From NCBI RefSeq assembly GCF_003202235.1, contig NZ_MASU01000026.1, positions 1 to 32,430 on the forward strand: a stretch of 32,430 bases of DNA. The letters are read 5' to 3'. The notes below the pieces were generated by a model. The model made no database searches. It was given only the letters and a program-made list of their open reading frames with translations, and was not told the DNA's origin. Source of the DNA: Prauserella flavalba. Lineage in GTDB: Bacteria; Actinomycetota; Actinomycetes; Mycobacteriales; Pseudonocardiaceae. Below, in pieces: positions 15,611 to 23,508 of the stretch. Position 1 is the stretch's first letter. Each line of letters starts with the position of its first letter. The translations under genes and the position numbers were made by a program.

Positions 15611-16390
15611 GTGAGTGGTCTTACCGAATTTGTCATATCCGGACCGATCCTTCTCGCTGCCTTGATGGCGGTGGCCGCTGGGACGGTGTCGTTCGCCTCG
15701 CCGTGCTGCGTGCCGTTGGTCCCGGGATACCTGGCCTACCTAGCGGGTCTCGCGGGAGCCGGCGCGCCTTCCGTCCATGAGAGCGATGCCAGCCACCGCA
15801 GGGGCCGGTGGCGGGTCGCGGGTGCCGCGTTCATGTTCGTACTCGGCTTCACCGTGGTGTTCCTCGCCGCTGTGGTAGCGGTAGTGGGCGCGGCCGACTT
15901 CTTGCTGGACAACGAAGATCTGTTGCAGCGCATCGGCGGCGTCATCACGATCGGCATGGGCTTGGTGTTCCTCGGGTTGGTGCCGATGTTGCAACGCGAC
16001 GTGCGCTTGCGCCGCTTGCCGCGTGGTGGCATCGCCGGCGCGCCCGTGATGGGCGCGGTTTACGGGCTTGGCTGGACACCCTGCCTGGGCCCGACCCTGA
16101 CAGGTGTCATCGCACTGGCCAGCGGCACGCAGGTGGGCTCGACGACGGCCAGGGGCATTCTCTTGGTATTGGCCTACTGTCTGGGACTTGGGCTGCCGTT
16201 CATCCTTCTCGCCCTCGGCGCGCAGTGGGCGGTTCGTACGACGGGCTGGTTGCGGCTCCACAAACGCAAGGTCCAGCTCGTCGGCGGGGCAATGCTGGTG
16301 GTCGTGGGTCTGCTTCTGGTGACCGGGTTGTGGGGTGCATTAGTGGCCTGGCTGCGTGGCCCCATCGCGGGGTTCACCACGCCCATCTGA
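15611..16390 (+). CDS. CcdA-like thiol-disulfide transporter (copy 2)
   Basis: A 259-residue polytopic protein starting at GTG. The CcdA cysteine motifs are present, FASPCCVPLVPGYLAYLAG near residue 30 and GWTPCLGPTLT near 158; the first has an extra adjacent cysteine (PCC). About six membrane helices are expected, with a short hydrophilic insertion (HESDASHRRGRWR) after the first pair. It is clearly diverged from copy 1 at 6842 and is not a recent duplicate. CcdA proteins of this subtype are often encoded beside TlpA, Lgt-like and copper genes. It has its own BlaI box and is followed after 218 nt by copC-copD, probably in one transcript because no other promoter-like box was seen between them. 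Confidence 0.9.
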   Translation: MSGLTEFVISGPILLAALMAVAAGTVSFASPCCVPLVPGYLAYLAGLAGAGAPSVHESDASHRRGRWRVAGAAFMFVLGFTVVFLAAVVAVVGAADFLLDNEDLLQRIGGVITIGMGLVFLGLVPMLQRDVRLRRLPRGGIAGAPVMGAVYGLGWTPCLGPTLTGVIALASGTQVGSTTARGILLVLAYCLGLGLPFILLALGAQWAVRTTGWLRLHKRKVQLVGGAMLVVVGLLLVTGLWGALVAWLRGPIAGFTTPI

Positions 16391-16608
16391 GTTCGTGAGA
16401 TGAATCGAGATGCTGGAGTGTCCTCCACCCTGCCGAAGCCCGATCGTGGGCGCTGCCATTGTGACGCCCGGTGGAAGGCGGCACTGGCTCCGCGAGATGG
16501 ATGTGCCCGACAACTGTCGACTACGAGCGTTGCCGGAACGCCTGTGGCATGCCGAGCAGGCAGGCTTGGGCTGAGACGGTCACACTCCCCGGTACCTGGA
16601 GGTGGACG

Positions 16609-18534
16609 ATGATCGACATTCGGGGCTGGGGCGGAACCTTCGTCCGTGCCGGCGTTGCATCGATCATCATCTTGGCTACGCTGCTGGTCGGAGCGACCCG
16701 GGCCAGCGCGCATCCGACGCTGCTCTTCTCCGACCCGCCGGCGGGGACCGCGATACCTGACTCGCCAAGGGTCATCAACTTGATGTTCAACGAGCCTGTC
16801 ACCGTGGGCAAGCGTGCCCTCGCTGTGACCGGTGAGGCTGGCGAGGTCGCGCTGTCCGCGGCGACCGTCACACAGGGCGGGCGGATGGTGACGGCTCGTG
16901 CCCAACAGCGGCTGGACCACGGCACCTACATCGTGCGATGGCGGGTAACCGGGGCGGACGGCGACCCGATGGAGGACGAGTACAGGTTCGCCGTCGGCAT
17001 GGCGCTTTCTGGGGCGAGTGTGGCTCGTGGCGACGCCTCCGCGATTGCCTGGGCCGACGCGCTGCTGCGGTGGTTGCTGTTCGCCGGACTTGCCGTGGCG
17101 CTTGGGGGTATCGCGGCCGAGCGGTTCACGAACTCGGCGCGTGTTGAGAAACCCGCGCTGCGCGCGTTGAGGCCATGGACGATGCCGGGAATTCTCATCG
17201 GGCTGCTCGCCGCGGCGGGGCTGAGCGCCCGACTTGTCACCGACGCGGGCACGGCGAGCACGCTCTGGATCGATCGGATCGGCCAGCTTCTCGGGGTGGA
17301 GGCTGCGGCGTTCGCGTTGGCGCTCGTGCTTGTGGCTCTCGGGCGGCGGACGTGGACGGTTGCGCCCTTGCTCGTGGTGGCGGCCGCTGAGGGCCTGCGG
17401 TCGCACGCGAACGTCGCCGTCCCGGGATGGGGCGCACTGCTGACCGCCGTGCACGTGGCCGCCGTCGCGGTGTGGCTTGGGGCGCTGCTACACGTGAGCC
17501 GTGCCGCACATGCTTGGCGACGGGAGCGCGTCGCGATGCTCTGGGTCTTCCTCGGCTACATGCGGCTGGCGGCGTGGGTGTTCGTCCTGGTCGTCGGCAC
17601 CGGCACCGTGTCGGCGCTCCTGCTGATCCCCCTCTCCTCTGTATTCAGTACCACCTACGGCCAGGTGTTGGTGGCCAAGCTCTGTCTCGTCGTCCTCGCG
17701 ACCGGGGTAGCGCTCGCAGCCCGGGTGGCCGGGCGTCGCCCTGAGCGGTTGGCTCGTGCGGGCATGCTCGTGCGAGTGGAGAGCGCGGTACTCGTCGTGG
17801 TGATTGCGGTGAGTGCTGTGCTCGTGTCGGCTCCGCCGGTGGGCAATCGGATGGCGGCGGCGCCTCCGCCAGCTCGCGGCCTCGAGGTTCCGTTGGGGGC
17901 GTTGGCCGGTCAGGTAGGCGTAGTAGCCGCAGCGAGCGATGGCCAGCTGGTGGTGCGGTTGTCCACGCCCCGCGGCGGGGACTATTACGCGCCCGATGAG
18001 CAACAGCAATACAACCTGTCTGGTGCGGTCGCTGCCGGCGACGAGGACCGCGTACTGACGTTTCGCGCCTGCGGCGAAGGCTGTTTCACAACTCCAGTGG
18101 ACTGGCGCGCCGGTGAAAACGTGGTGACGTTGCGGGCCGGAGCTGACGGTTGGCGTGGTGGTGTGGTGGCCCTGGTGGTGCCTTGGCCCGCGCAGCGCGC
18201 TGCCACGGAACTTGCGCGGGTCGTCAAGGTGATGCGGGCAATCGACGGCTTCACTGTTTACGAGGCTGTGACCAGCGACACCACGCAGCGACTACCAGCT
18301 CCGCAGCGCCTTGATCTCGCCGGAGAGTTCTTCATGGCTCAAGAGCCCTATGCCTCCGGCGTGGCGCCGCTCGCCGTCCGGATCGCTCGGGACGGCGAGC
18401 CCGTCCAGCTCGCGCTGGGGTTCCCCGCGGCATCCACCACCGTCCGGCTAACGCTCGACGATCAGGGACGGATCAGCGAGGAGACCCTCACCGACGGCAG
18501 CCACCTCATCCATCGCCGGTTCGTCTACCCGTAG
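16609..18534 (+). CDS. CopC-CopD fusion copper protein
   Basis: A 641-residue protein starting at ATG 16609, with GGAGG at 16599-16603. The signal peptide ends near ASA, so the mature chain begins with His35 in AHPTLLFSDPPAG, the N-terminal copper(II) ligand of CopC. The CopC beta-domain runs to about residue 125. A CopD membrane region with about eight helices follows (about 145-415), containing the LLTAVHVAAVAVWLGALLH segment. An extra extracytoplasmic C-terminal domain of about 220 residues follows; it contains a Cys pair (FRACGEGCF) and is not a standard CopD part. The role is copper binding and probable copper import or transfer across the membrane, which fits copper supply to the oxidase and cupredoxin. 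Transcription is convergent with the DUF1707 gene. Confidence 0.9.
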   Translation: MIDIRGWGGTFVRAGVASIIILATLLVGATRASAHPTLLFSDPPAGTAIPDSPRVINLMFNEPVTVGKRALAVTGEAGEVALSAATVTQGGRMVTARAQQRLDHGTYIVRWRVTGADGDPMEDEYRFAVGMALSGASVARGDASAIAWADALLRWLLFAGLAVALGGIAAERFTNSARVEKPALRALRPWTMPGILIGLLAAAGLSARLVTDAGTASTLWIDRIGQLLGVEAAAFALALVLVALGRRTWTVAPLLVVAAAEGLRSHANVAVPGWGALLTAVHVAAVAVWLGALLHVSRAAHAWRRERVAMLWVFLGYMRLAAWVFVLVVGTGTVSALLLIPLSSVFSTTYGQVLVAKLCLVVLATGVALAARVAGRRPERLARAGMLVRVESAVLVVVIAVSAVLVSAPPVGNRMAAAPPPARGLEVPLGALAGQVGVVAAASDGQLVVRLSTPRGGDYYAPDEQQQYNLSGAVAAGDEDRVLTFRACGEGCFTTPVDWRAGENVVTLRAGADGWRGGVVALVVPWPAQRAATELARVVKVMRAIDGFTVYEAVTSDTTQRLPAPQRLDLAGEFFMAQEPYASGVAPLAVRIARDGEPVQLALGFPAASTTVRLTLDDQGRISEETLTDGSHLIHRRFVYP

Positions 18535-18552
18535 CTGAGCGCGGAACAGTCA

Positions 18553-18873
18553 CTAGCATGTACCAGCCATCATTTGGGTCATCACCGCGGCGCCGGAGGC
18601 CGCGAGCAACGCCGCGCCTAGTAGCGCGGCCAGGACGAGCCAGATCAGCATGGGCACGCGCCGAAGCGACATGGTTCTGGACGCCGGGGGATCCAGCGTG
18701 GGTAGGTCGCGCAGCAGCTCGTCGACCTCGCCGAGGGTGCGTGCGCGGTAGACGGACGCCGCCCGATCCGAGAACTCGTCCAGGGTCAGCCGTCCGTCCC
18801 CGACGTGCCGGCGCAGCGTTGTGACGACGCGGTCACGGTCGGCATCCGACGCTCGCATCCACGACTGCTCCAT
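18553..18873 (-). CDS. DUF1707 (SHOCT-like) domain membrane protein
   Basis: A 106-residue protein. Residues 6-60 match DUF1707: MRASDADRDRVVTTLRRHVG, then GRLTLDEFSDRAASVYRARTLGEVDELLRDLP. One C-terminal membrane helix follows (about 74-97, LIWLVLAALLGAALLAASG). The domain is common in actinobacterial membrane proteins; its function is unknown, possibly oligomerisation. It is the last gene of a three-gene minus-strand unit, 15 nt after the preceding gene, transcribed away from the cupredoxin promoter region. Confidence 0.85.
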   Translation of the reverse strand: MEQSWMRASDADRDRVVTTLRRHVGDGRLTLDEFSDRAASVYRARTLGEVDELLRDLPTLDPPASRTMSLRRVPMLIWLVLAALLGAALLAASGAAVMTQMMAGTC

Positions 18874-18888
18874 GAGAACCCCGCAAGC

Positions 18889-19125
18889 TCAGTCGTCGAC
18901 CGGCGGCGTCCCGGGCCGGCCGCCGACCACCCGACCGCTGGCCAGGACGTCCTGCGCGCGCAGCACACGAACTTCTTCCCGTAGCTCAGCGATCTGCCGG
19001 TCAAGTTCGGGATCCTCGCGGGGAGTCGCGCAGTGGCCCTGGCCTCGTAATGTGGGTCGGATACAGAACATGTAGGCGAAAGTCATTGCGACGACCAGGA
19101 CAATCGCGGTCAACCAGAGAGGCAT
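18889..19125 (-). CDS. Small single-span membrane protein with coiled coil
   Basis: A 78-residue protein I cannot name. An N-terminal membrane helix (WLTAIVLVVAMTFAYMFCI) is followed by RPTLRGQGHC and a short charged coiled coil (LDRQIAELREEVRVLRAQ). Cys and His residues lie close to the membrane face. It overlaps the preceding gene by ATGA (19123-19127), so it is translationally coupled, which argues that it is real despite its size. Its partner upstream has the same design of one helix plus an IALLRAEIDQLK coiled coil, so the two may pair. Confidence 0.7.
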   Translation of the reverse strand: MPLWLTAIVLVVAMTFAYMFCIRPTLRGQGHCATPREDPELDRQIAELREEVRVLRAQDVLASGRVVGGRPGTPPVDD

Positions 19126-19322
19126 CAGTACTCACTCCGTGCACGGTCGTTGGCGCGCTCAGCCTTGAGCTGGTCGATCTCCGCTCGCAATAGCGCGATC
19201 TGCTGCTCGTTGCCGGGCCTGGGGCCAAGGGTCTGACGGCGACCGCGCCCCATCAGCCACATCATGACGCCCATACCTACCGGGCAGGCCAAGACCGCGA
19301 GACCCAGCAGAAGCGATTCCAT
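19125..19322 (-). CDS. Small Cys/Met membrane protein with coiled coil
   Basis: A 65-residue protein. The membrane segment carries CPVGMGVMMWLMGRG, so its helix is rich in Met with one Cys, followed by a short coiled coil (EQQIALLRAEIDQLKAERAND). Similar tiny Met-rich membrane proteins occur in copper gene clusters, which suggests metal handling, but no function is established. The ATG has GGAGG 4 nt upstream. It is the first gene of the minus-strand unit, 28 nt from the BlaI box shared with the divergent cupredoxin gene. Confidence 0.72.
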   Translation of the reverse strand: MESLLLGLAVLACPVGMGVMMWLMGRGRRQTLGPRPGNEQQIALLRAEIDQLKAERANDRARSEY

Positions 19323-19350
19323 GATTCCTCCACCGACGACACCAATAATC

Positions 19351-19367
19351 TACTATCAACTTTAGTA
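19351..19367. promoter_or_regulatory. BlaI box 7 (divergent cupredoxin / small membrane genes)
   Basis: TACTA-tcaactt-TAGTA, exact. The inverted repeat extends to perfect 8-bp arms, ATCTACTA and TAGTAGAT (19348/19349 to 19370). It is one of the best sites in the window. It lies 28 nt from the minus-strand start and 71 nt from the cupredoxin start, so it can govern both directions. Confidence 0.8.
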
Positions 19368-19438
19368 GATGTTAGCACTGCTGGAACTCTGCTCGTCGCG
19401 GCGGATGCTGACGAGAAGAACTTTCCAGGAGGCTCGGC

Positions 19439-19888
19439 ATGTCTACGAGACGTGTTCTTCAGTACTACGTCGTAGGAGCAGCGCTCGCAGTCGCCGGCCT
19501 GGTCGTGGTCGGCTGCGGAGGGCCCAATGGTGCGGACGGTGCCACGACGCCACCTGCCGGAGGTCAGGCGGAAGAAAAGCGCATTAGGGTTTCCCTGACG
19601 GACTTCCGCATCGGCATGTCGCAGCGGACCCTCGCCCCCGGGCGGTACACGTTCGTCGTGACCAACGATGGGCAGGCGCGGCATGCGCTGGACATCAAGG
19701 GCCCTGGTATCGAGGAGGAGCGTACTGAAACGCTTGACGCAGGCGAGTCGGCGAACCTCACCGTCACGCTGTCCGCCGATGTCTACGACGTCTACTGCCC
19801 TGTCGGCAATCATCGAGAACTAGGTATGGAGACCACCGTTGGCGGTCGAGCTGCCTCAACGACCGACGATGGAGCCGATGGCTATTAG
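19439..19888 (+). CDS. Cupredoxin-domain lipoprotein
   Basis: A 149-residue exported lipoprotein with signal peptide and lipobox VVVGC (Cys26). The cupredoxin fold follows, and the four type-1 copper ligands are visible: H82 (RHALDI), C120, H125 and M130 in YCPVGNHRELGM. The start ATG has AGGAGG with correct spacing. Likely roles are electron transfer at the membrane surface or copper transfer to the oxidase; the sequence does not decide between them. It is divergent from three small membrane genes across a strong BlaI box. A short GGGCT/AGCCC hairpin after the stop (19916-19930) is a weak terminator candidate. Confidence 0.92.
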   Translation: MSTRRVLQYYVVGAALAVAGLVVVGCGGPNGADGATTPPAGGQAEEKRIRVSLTDFRIGMSQRTLAPGRYTFVVTNDGQARHALDIKGPGIEEERTETLDAGESANLTVTLSADVYDVYCPVGNHRELGMETTVGGRAASTTDDGADGY

Positions 19889-19952
19889 CGGCGACGGCGC
19901 TGGCAGGCGCAGGGTGGGCTAAGCGAGCCCCATTCCGCAGTCGTACCCAACC

Positions 19953-19969
19953 TACTATGTTGAATAGTA
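19953..19969. promoter_or_regulatory. BlaI box 8 (Lgt-paralogue promoter, possible leaderless start)
   Basis: TACTA-tgttgaa-TAGTA, exact, with arms extended to CCTACTA/TAGTAGG (19951-19971). TAGGAT at 19968-19973 is a good -10 candidate, which would start transcription near 19980, almost at the ATG at 19983. No Shine-Dalgarno is seen, so the mRNA may be leaderless and the operator covers the promoter core. Confidence 0.78.
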
Positions 19970-19982
19970 GGATTGTTGGCAT

Positions 19983-21314
19983 ATGACTGGCGGAAGGATC
20001 GCGACCGTGGGGAAAAAGCCGCACAAGAAGGCGGCCGGCAACAGGTCGGCGCGCATGGGGACCAAGGTCACGACCGACCGCGCTGAACGGAAGCAGGGTG
20101 GTGCTGGCGTCCCGCCGGCGCTCGCGCGTAACGTCGCTTCCGTCGCGCCCGCGAGCGCGGTTCCGGCTCTTGCCGCCCTTCCGAAAAGCGCACCTGTACG
20201 GCGCGACGCGGCCAAGACTGTAGGTGGCGGTGCGGCGATCCTGCGTGTGGACGAGGAGCAGCCGGCCGCGAGGGGATGCCTGTCGGCTGCACTCGCGGGC
20301 GCCGAACCTCAGGGCCTGGCGGCGACGTACTCGTTCGAGGTACCCGAATCCGGCGGGCCGTACTCGGGGGCGATCCGGTTCGTCGGAACCCGCGTTCGGG
20401 TGCTGGGGAAGCCCGACCCTGGGGATCGGTTCGAGCGCATCGAGGGGTTCGACGGGCTCGAACCGGGTAGCGGTCGGGCGGCCATCACTACCCGCGCGCT
20501 GGGGATCAACCCCGGTGAGTGGAGAGTTACCGCTATGTCAGCTGAGAGGTCGGCGGCGCCAACGAGCATGCGCCTGCCCCGGCGTGTCATCTCAACGGCG
20601 ACGACGTTCGGTCAGCTGGCGCAGGGACCTGCGGTGCGGCTGGCGGCGTGGCCCACGCTGGTCGGAATGGGTGCGGTTGTCGCTGTCGTGTTCCAGGCGC
20701 TGCTGGCCGGCAGAGCGGGTATCGACGTCGCGGCCGTGCTCGTGATGTCGTTGATCGGCTGCATCCTGGGCTTCGTGGGCGGTAAGGCGTACTACCTCGT
20801 CTTGCATCACAAGCATCCGCGGCAGTTCCTCAGCGCCGGCGCCTGCATACAGGGTTTCCTCCTCGTCGCACTTGGGGTTATCGCGGTGGGGGCGGCGGCG
20901 CTAGGCATACCGATCGGCGTGCTGCTGGATACCACGGCGCCGGGGGTGTTCCTGGGCATGGCGGTGGGGCGCCCCGGATGCTGGCTCACCGGCTGCTGCG
21001 CGGGCCGCCCGACCAGTTCCCGCTGGGGTATGTGGTCCTCGGATCGTCGACTGGCTACTCGCCGATTTCCGGTGCAACTTCTCGAAGCTGCGGCGGCGTT
21101 GGTGATCGGCGCCGTCTCGCTGATCCTTGTGCTCACGACTCAGCCATCCATCGCCGGAGTGATCTTCGTCGGCGCGGTCGCGGCCTACACCTTCAGTAGG
21201 CAGTTACTTTTTCCCTTACGGACCGAGTCACGTACTCGGATCGGACGCTCGGTCACCATGGTCTTCTGTGGGGTCGTACTCGCTGCCACCGTGAGTCTTC
21301 CCATCCTCGCGTAA
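19983..21314 (+). CDS. Prolipoprotein diacylglyceryl transferase (Lgt) family paralogue with N-terminal extension
   Basis: A 443-residue protein. The C-terminal 240 residues resemble the Lgt membrane domain: GFVGGKAYYLVLHHKHP, then GVFLGMAVGRPGCWLTGCCAGRPTSS and a final RRFPVQLLEAAAALV. The GRPGCWLTGCC segment corresponds to the GRxGNFxNxE region of true Lgt but lacks its Asn/Glu and has three Cys, so it is probably not the housekeeping lipoprotein enzyme. The N-terminal 200 residues are extra: a basic, low-complexity tail (KKPHKKAAGNRSARMG) and a beta-rich segment around SFEVPESGGPYSGAIRFVGTR. With CcdA, TlpA and cupredoxin neighbours, a thiol-redox function is plausible, as inference. The ATG sits 13 nt after a BlaI box. 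Confidence 0.78.
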   Translation: MTGGRIATVGKKPHKKAAGNRSARMGTKVTTDRAERKQGGAGVPPALARNVASVAPASAVPALAALPKSAPVRRDAAKTVGGGAAILRVDEEQPAARGCLSAALAGAEPQGLAATYSFEVPESGGPYSGAIRFVGTRVRVLGKPDPGDRFERIEGFDGLEPGSGRAAITTRALGINPGEWRVTAMSAERSAAPTSMRLPRRVISTATTFGQLAQGPAVRLAAWPTLVGMGAVVAVVFQALLAGRAGIDVAAVLVMSLIGCILGFVGGKAYYLVLHHKHPRQFLSAGACIQGFLLVALGVIAVGAAALGIPIGVLLDTTAPGVFLGMAVGRPGCWLTGCCAGRPTSSRWGMWSSDRRLATRRFPVQLLEAAAALVIGAVSLILVLTTQPSIAGVIFVGAVAAYTFSRQLLFPLRTESRTRIGRSVTMVFCGVVLAATVSLPILA

Positions 21315-21601
21315 GTCCGGAAGGCATGACCGTCCCTGGTGGGGGTCTTGCTGAGTCTTGACGCGGCTGAGCAGTTGTACGACCGGCGCGAGTTCGAGGA
21401 GCTCACGACGGCAAAGGACGCATGTGTTGGCGTGCATGGCGAATGCGGCAGACTCCCACGAGCCGAGTGTTCCCAGTAGGAAACTGGCTGCGGAGATGGT
21501 GTATACACATCCGGAGGCTTCATGTCTGAGAATGGCCCCACTCCCTTGCGACCACGACAGCATAACCTACTATGCTTATACGTAGATTGGGAGGGCGGCG
21601 C
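21315..21601. other. Interval between the Lgt paralogue and the M23 gene: possible small gene
   Basis: No recognised gene. On the minus strand an open frame runs from 21563 to 21228, directly downstream of the degenerate box at 21568-21584. From the internal ATG at 21440 it begins MHANTCVLCRRELLELAP, with a CxxC motif and GC-rich third positions at first, but its end overlaps the 3' end of the Lgt gene and its codon use weakens. It could be a small CxxC protein, a truncated gene, or chance. Confidence 0.3.
21568..21584. promoter_or_regulatory. BlaI box 9 (degenerate)
   Basis: TACTA-tgcttat-ACGTA, two mismatches in the right half-site. It lies 18 nt past the stop of the M23 gene and faces no known start, only the possible small minus-strand frame. 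It may be a decayed operator. Confidence 0.4.
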
Positions 21602-22888
21602 TCAGATCGCGACGCCGTTGGCGCGAAGCCACACTAACGGATCGATCTTGTAGCCGTCCTTGTGCACCTCGAAGTGCAGGTGCGGGCCCGTGGACTGGCC
21701 GCGGTTGCCGACCGTGGCGATCTGCTCCCCGGCAGCGACGCGCTGGCCAACGTATACCAGTGTCTCGTTGATATGGCCATACACGGTGATGGTGCCGTTG
21801 TCATGACGGACGCGAACCCACAAACCGAAACCGCTCGCAGGGCCGGATGAGATGACCACTCCGTCCAGCACGGAGACAATCGGTGTGCCGATGCTATTGG
21901 CGATGTCCAGTCCGTAATGGATGCTTCCCCAGCGTGGCCCGTATGTGGAGGTGATTACGCCCGTAGTGGGTGCCACGACGCCGCTTTGGTTGGGGCGTGG
22001 GGGGTGACTGTGGGGCGCGGGTCGGGGTGCCGGCCGGCTCGACCTGGAGGGTGGATTCCGGGTGGATGCCGAAGCCTGCTCGGACGCCCGGTGGCGCTCC
22101 TGCCAGTCGCTGTACTCGTGCCGTTGGCCTTGAAGATCGGCGAAGGTGCGCTGCGCTTGCGTGAGCCGGGCCTGAAGGGCTTCCTTGCGCTCGAGGAGCT
22201 CGGTGCTGCGTCGCTGCGCGGCAGTCTCGCTTGCCACCGCGGTCTCATACGCTTGCGCCGCGGCGGTCTTGGCTTGTTCGGCCGCCTGTGCCTTGTCCTT
22301 GGCTTCCTGCGCGGCTGTCCGGGCAGCGGCATCGGCATTGGCCTTGGTGGACATGGCTTGCCGCACGACGTCGAGCGCGTTCAGTCGCGAGTCACCGACC
22401 GCGTTGAGCAGTGACGCACGGGCCAGTAGATCCTTTGGGCTGTCAGATCCCACATAGGCACTGAGCGATCCGATGGTGCTGCCTTGGCGAAAGCTGGCGG
22501 CGGCGAACTCGTCAAGCTGCTGTCTCGCCTGCTGGAGCTGGGTGATGGCCGCATTGACCTCGGTGCGAGCGTTGTCGGCGGCCACCTGGGCGGTGCGAGC
22601 CGCAGTACGGGTGGATTGCACTTCCTGTTGGGCAGCGGTGACCTCGTCGTAGCTTGCGGCGAGCTCGAGCTGCGCTGCGGTTAACGCCGTGCTAGCTTCG
22701 GCGACCTGGTTGGCCAGGCTGCCGACTTGCTCGGCGATTCCGCGCGCCTCCGCACTACTCGCCTGGAGTTCCTCATCGCTGGGGTTTGGCGGGGGCGGCA
22801 TCGCGGCCGCTCCGGGAGGCGTCGCTAGGGCGAAGGCGGCGATCACACTGGCGAGGGCGCCACGGGCCGCGAACCTGCGTCCAGTCAT
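21602..22888 (-). CDS. M23 family peptidoglycan endopeptidase with coiled coil
   Basis: A 428-residue secreted protein. After a signal peptide (about residues 1-29) there is a long Ala/Gln/Glu-rich coiled coil (about 38-265), a Pro/Arg/Ser linker, and a C-terminal M23 (LytM) domain. The zinc and catalytic motifs are complete: H324xxxD328 in HYGLD, YGH (H372), and HLH at 403-405 in GPHLHFE. Coiled-coil M23 proteins either cut stem-peptide cross-links or, like EnvC, activate other hydrolases; with all ligands present this one is probably active. GGAGG precedes the ATG. It is divergent from the rhodanese gene across a BlaI box. Confidence 0.92.
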   Translation of the reverse strand: MTGRRFAARGALASVIAAFALATPPGAAAMPPPPNPSDEELQASSAEARGIAEQVGSLANQVAEASTALTAAQLELAASYDEVTAAQQEVQSTRTAARTAQVAADNARTEVNAAITQLQQARQQLDEFAAASFRQGSTIGSLSAYVGSDSPKDLLARASLLNAVGDSRLNALDVVRQAMSTKANADAAARTAAQEAKDKAQAAEQAKTAAAQAYETAVASETAAQRRSTELLERKEALQARLTQAQRTFADLQGQRHEYSDWQERHRASEQASASTRNPPSRSSRPAPRPAPHSHPPRPNQSGVVAPTTGVITSTYGPRWGSIHYGLDIANSIGTPIVSVLDGVVISSGPASGFGLWVRVRHDNGTITVYGHINETLVYVGQRVAAGEQIATVGNRGQSTGPHLHFEVHKDGYKIDPLVWLRANGVAI

Positions 22889-22906
22889 GGCACCCTCCTC
22901 GGTAGA

Positions 22907-22923
22907 AACTATTTAACATAGTA
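22907..22923. promoter_or_regulatory. BlaI box 10 (divergent M23 / rhodanese)
   Basis: AACTA-tttaaca-TAGTA, one mismatch; the inner ACTAT/ATAGT arms are perfect. It lies 18 nt from the M23 start and 89 nt from the rhodanese start, so it can serve both. Confidence 0.7.
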
Positions 22924-23012
22924 CTCACGGGTATACTGCGACAACATGGGTCTCTTTCGCAACACCAGTCACTCACGTAGGCAGTGACTGAGAGGTTGGC
23001 TATGGTCTGGAG

Positions 23013-23447
23013 GTGTCATTCCGCGGATTTCTTCTGCTCGCGATGGCGGCCGTAGCGCTGCTCGGCGTCGGCGGCTGTGCAGGGGGAGGCGAAACAGAGC
23101 CTTCCGTGGCGGCGCCTGTCTCGATCAGCCTGTTGGCTCCTGACGAGTTCGCCAAGGCGATCGCCGATCCCGCTCGCATCGTGATCAACGTCCACGTCCC
23201 CTTCGAGGGGGCACTGCCTGGCACGGACATGATGATTCCTTTCAACGAGATCGAGCGGCGACTTTCCGAGTTGCCGTCCGATCGGACGCTGCCCATCGCG
23301 GTCTATTGCATGAGCGGCCGGATGAGTGCCGACGCGGCGCGGGCCCTGAAGGGCCTCGGATTTGCGGACATCGTCGATCTCGACGGTGGTATGCGGGCAT
23401 GGCAAGCCAGCGGCCGAACGCTTGCGCAGTCCGCGCCGGGCAGTTGA
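23013..23447 (+). CDS. Rhodanese-domain lipoprotein
   Basis: A 144-residue protein. The reading frame is closed at 22989, so the GTG at 23013 is the best start, although GGAGG overlaps it instead of preceding it. A signal peptide ends in lipobox GVGGC (Cys22). The rhodanese domain has its active-site Cys99 in VYCMSGRMS and the typical GF(A)DIVDLDGGMRAW ending. Surface rhodaneses transfer sulfane sulfur or handle thiols; the partner is unknown. It fits the thiol and copper theme of the region and may share the box at 22907 with the M23 gene. Confidence 0.88.
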   Translation: MSFRGFLLLAMAAVALLGVGGCAGGGETEPSVAAPVSISLLAPDEFAKAIADPARIVINVHVPFEGALPGTDMMIPFNEIERRLSELPSDRTLPIAVYCMSGRMSADAARALKGLGFADIVDLDGGMRAWQASGRTLAQSAPGS

Positions 23448-23491
23448 CGGCTCCTGGTGAATTCGGCCTGGTGTCGCGCCGGCGGATCAGC

Positions 23492-23508
23492 TACTATCTG
23501 AGTTAGTA
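23492..23508. promoter_or_regulatory. BlaI box 11 (orphan)
   Basis: TACTA-tctgagt-TAGTA, exact, with arms extended to GCTACTA/TAGTAGC (23490/23491 to 23510). It lies 44 nt after the rhodanese stop and faces about 680 nt without a recognised gene. Confidence 0.75.

Noticed and set aside
19351-19367. Interpreting the TACTA-N7-TAGTA repeats as terminators or insertion-sequence ends
   Set aside because: They are AT-rich with a fixed 7-nt spacer, have no T-tract, sit upstream of starts, and have no target duplications or transposase beside them.
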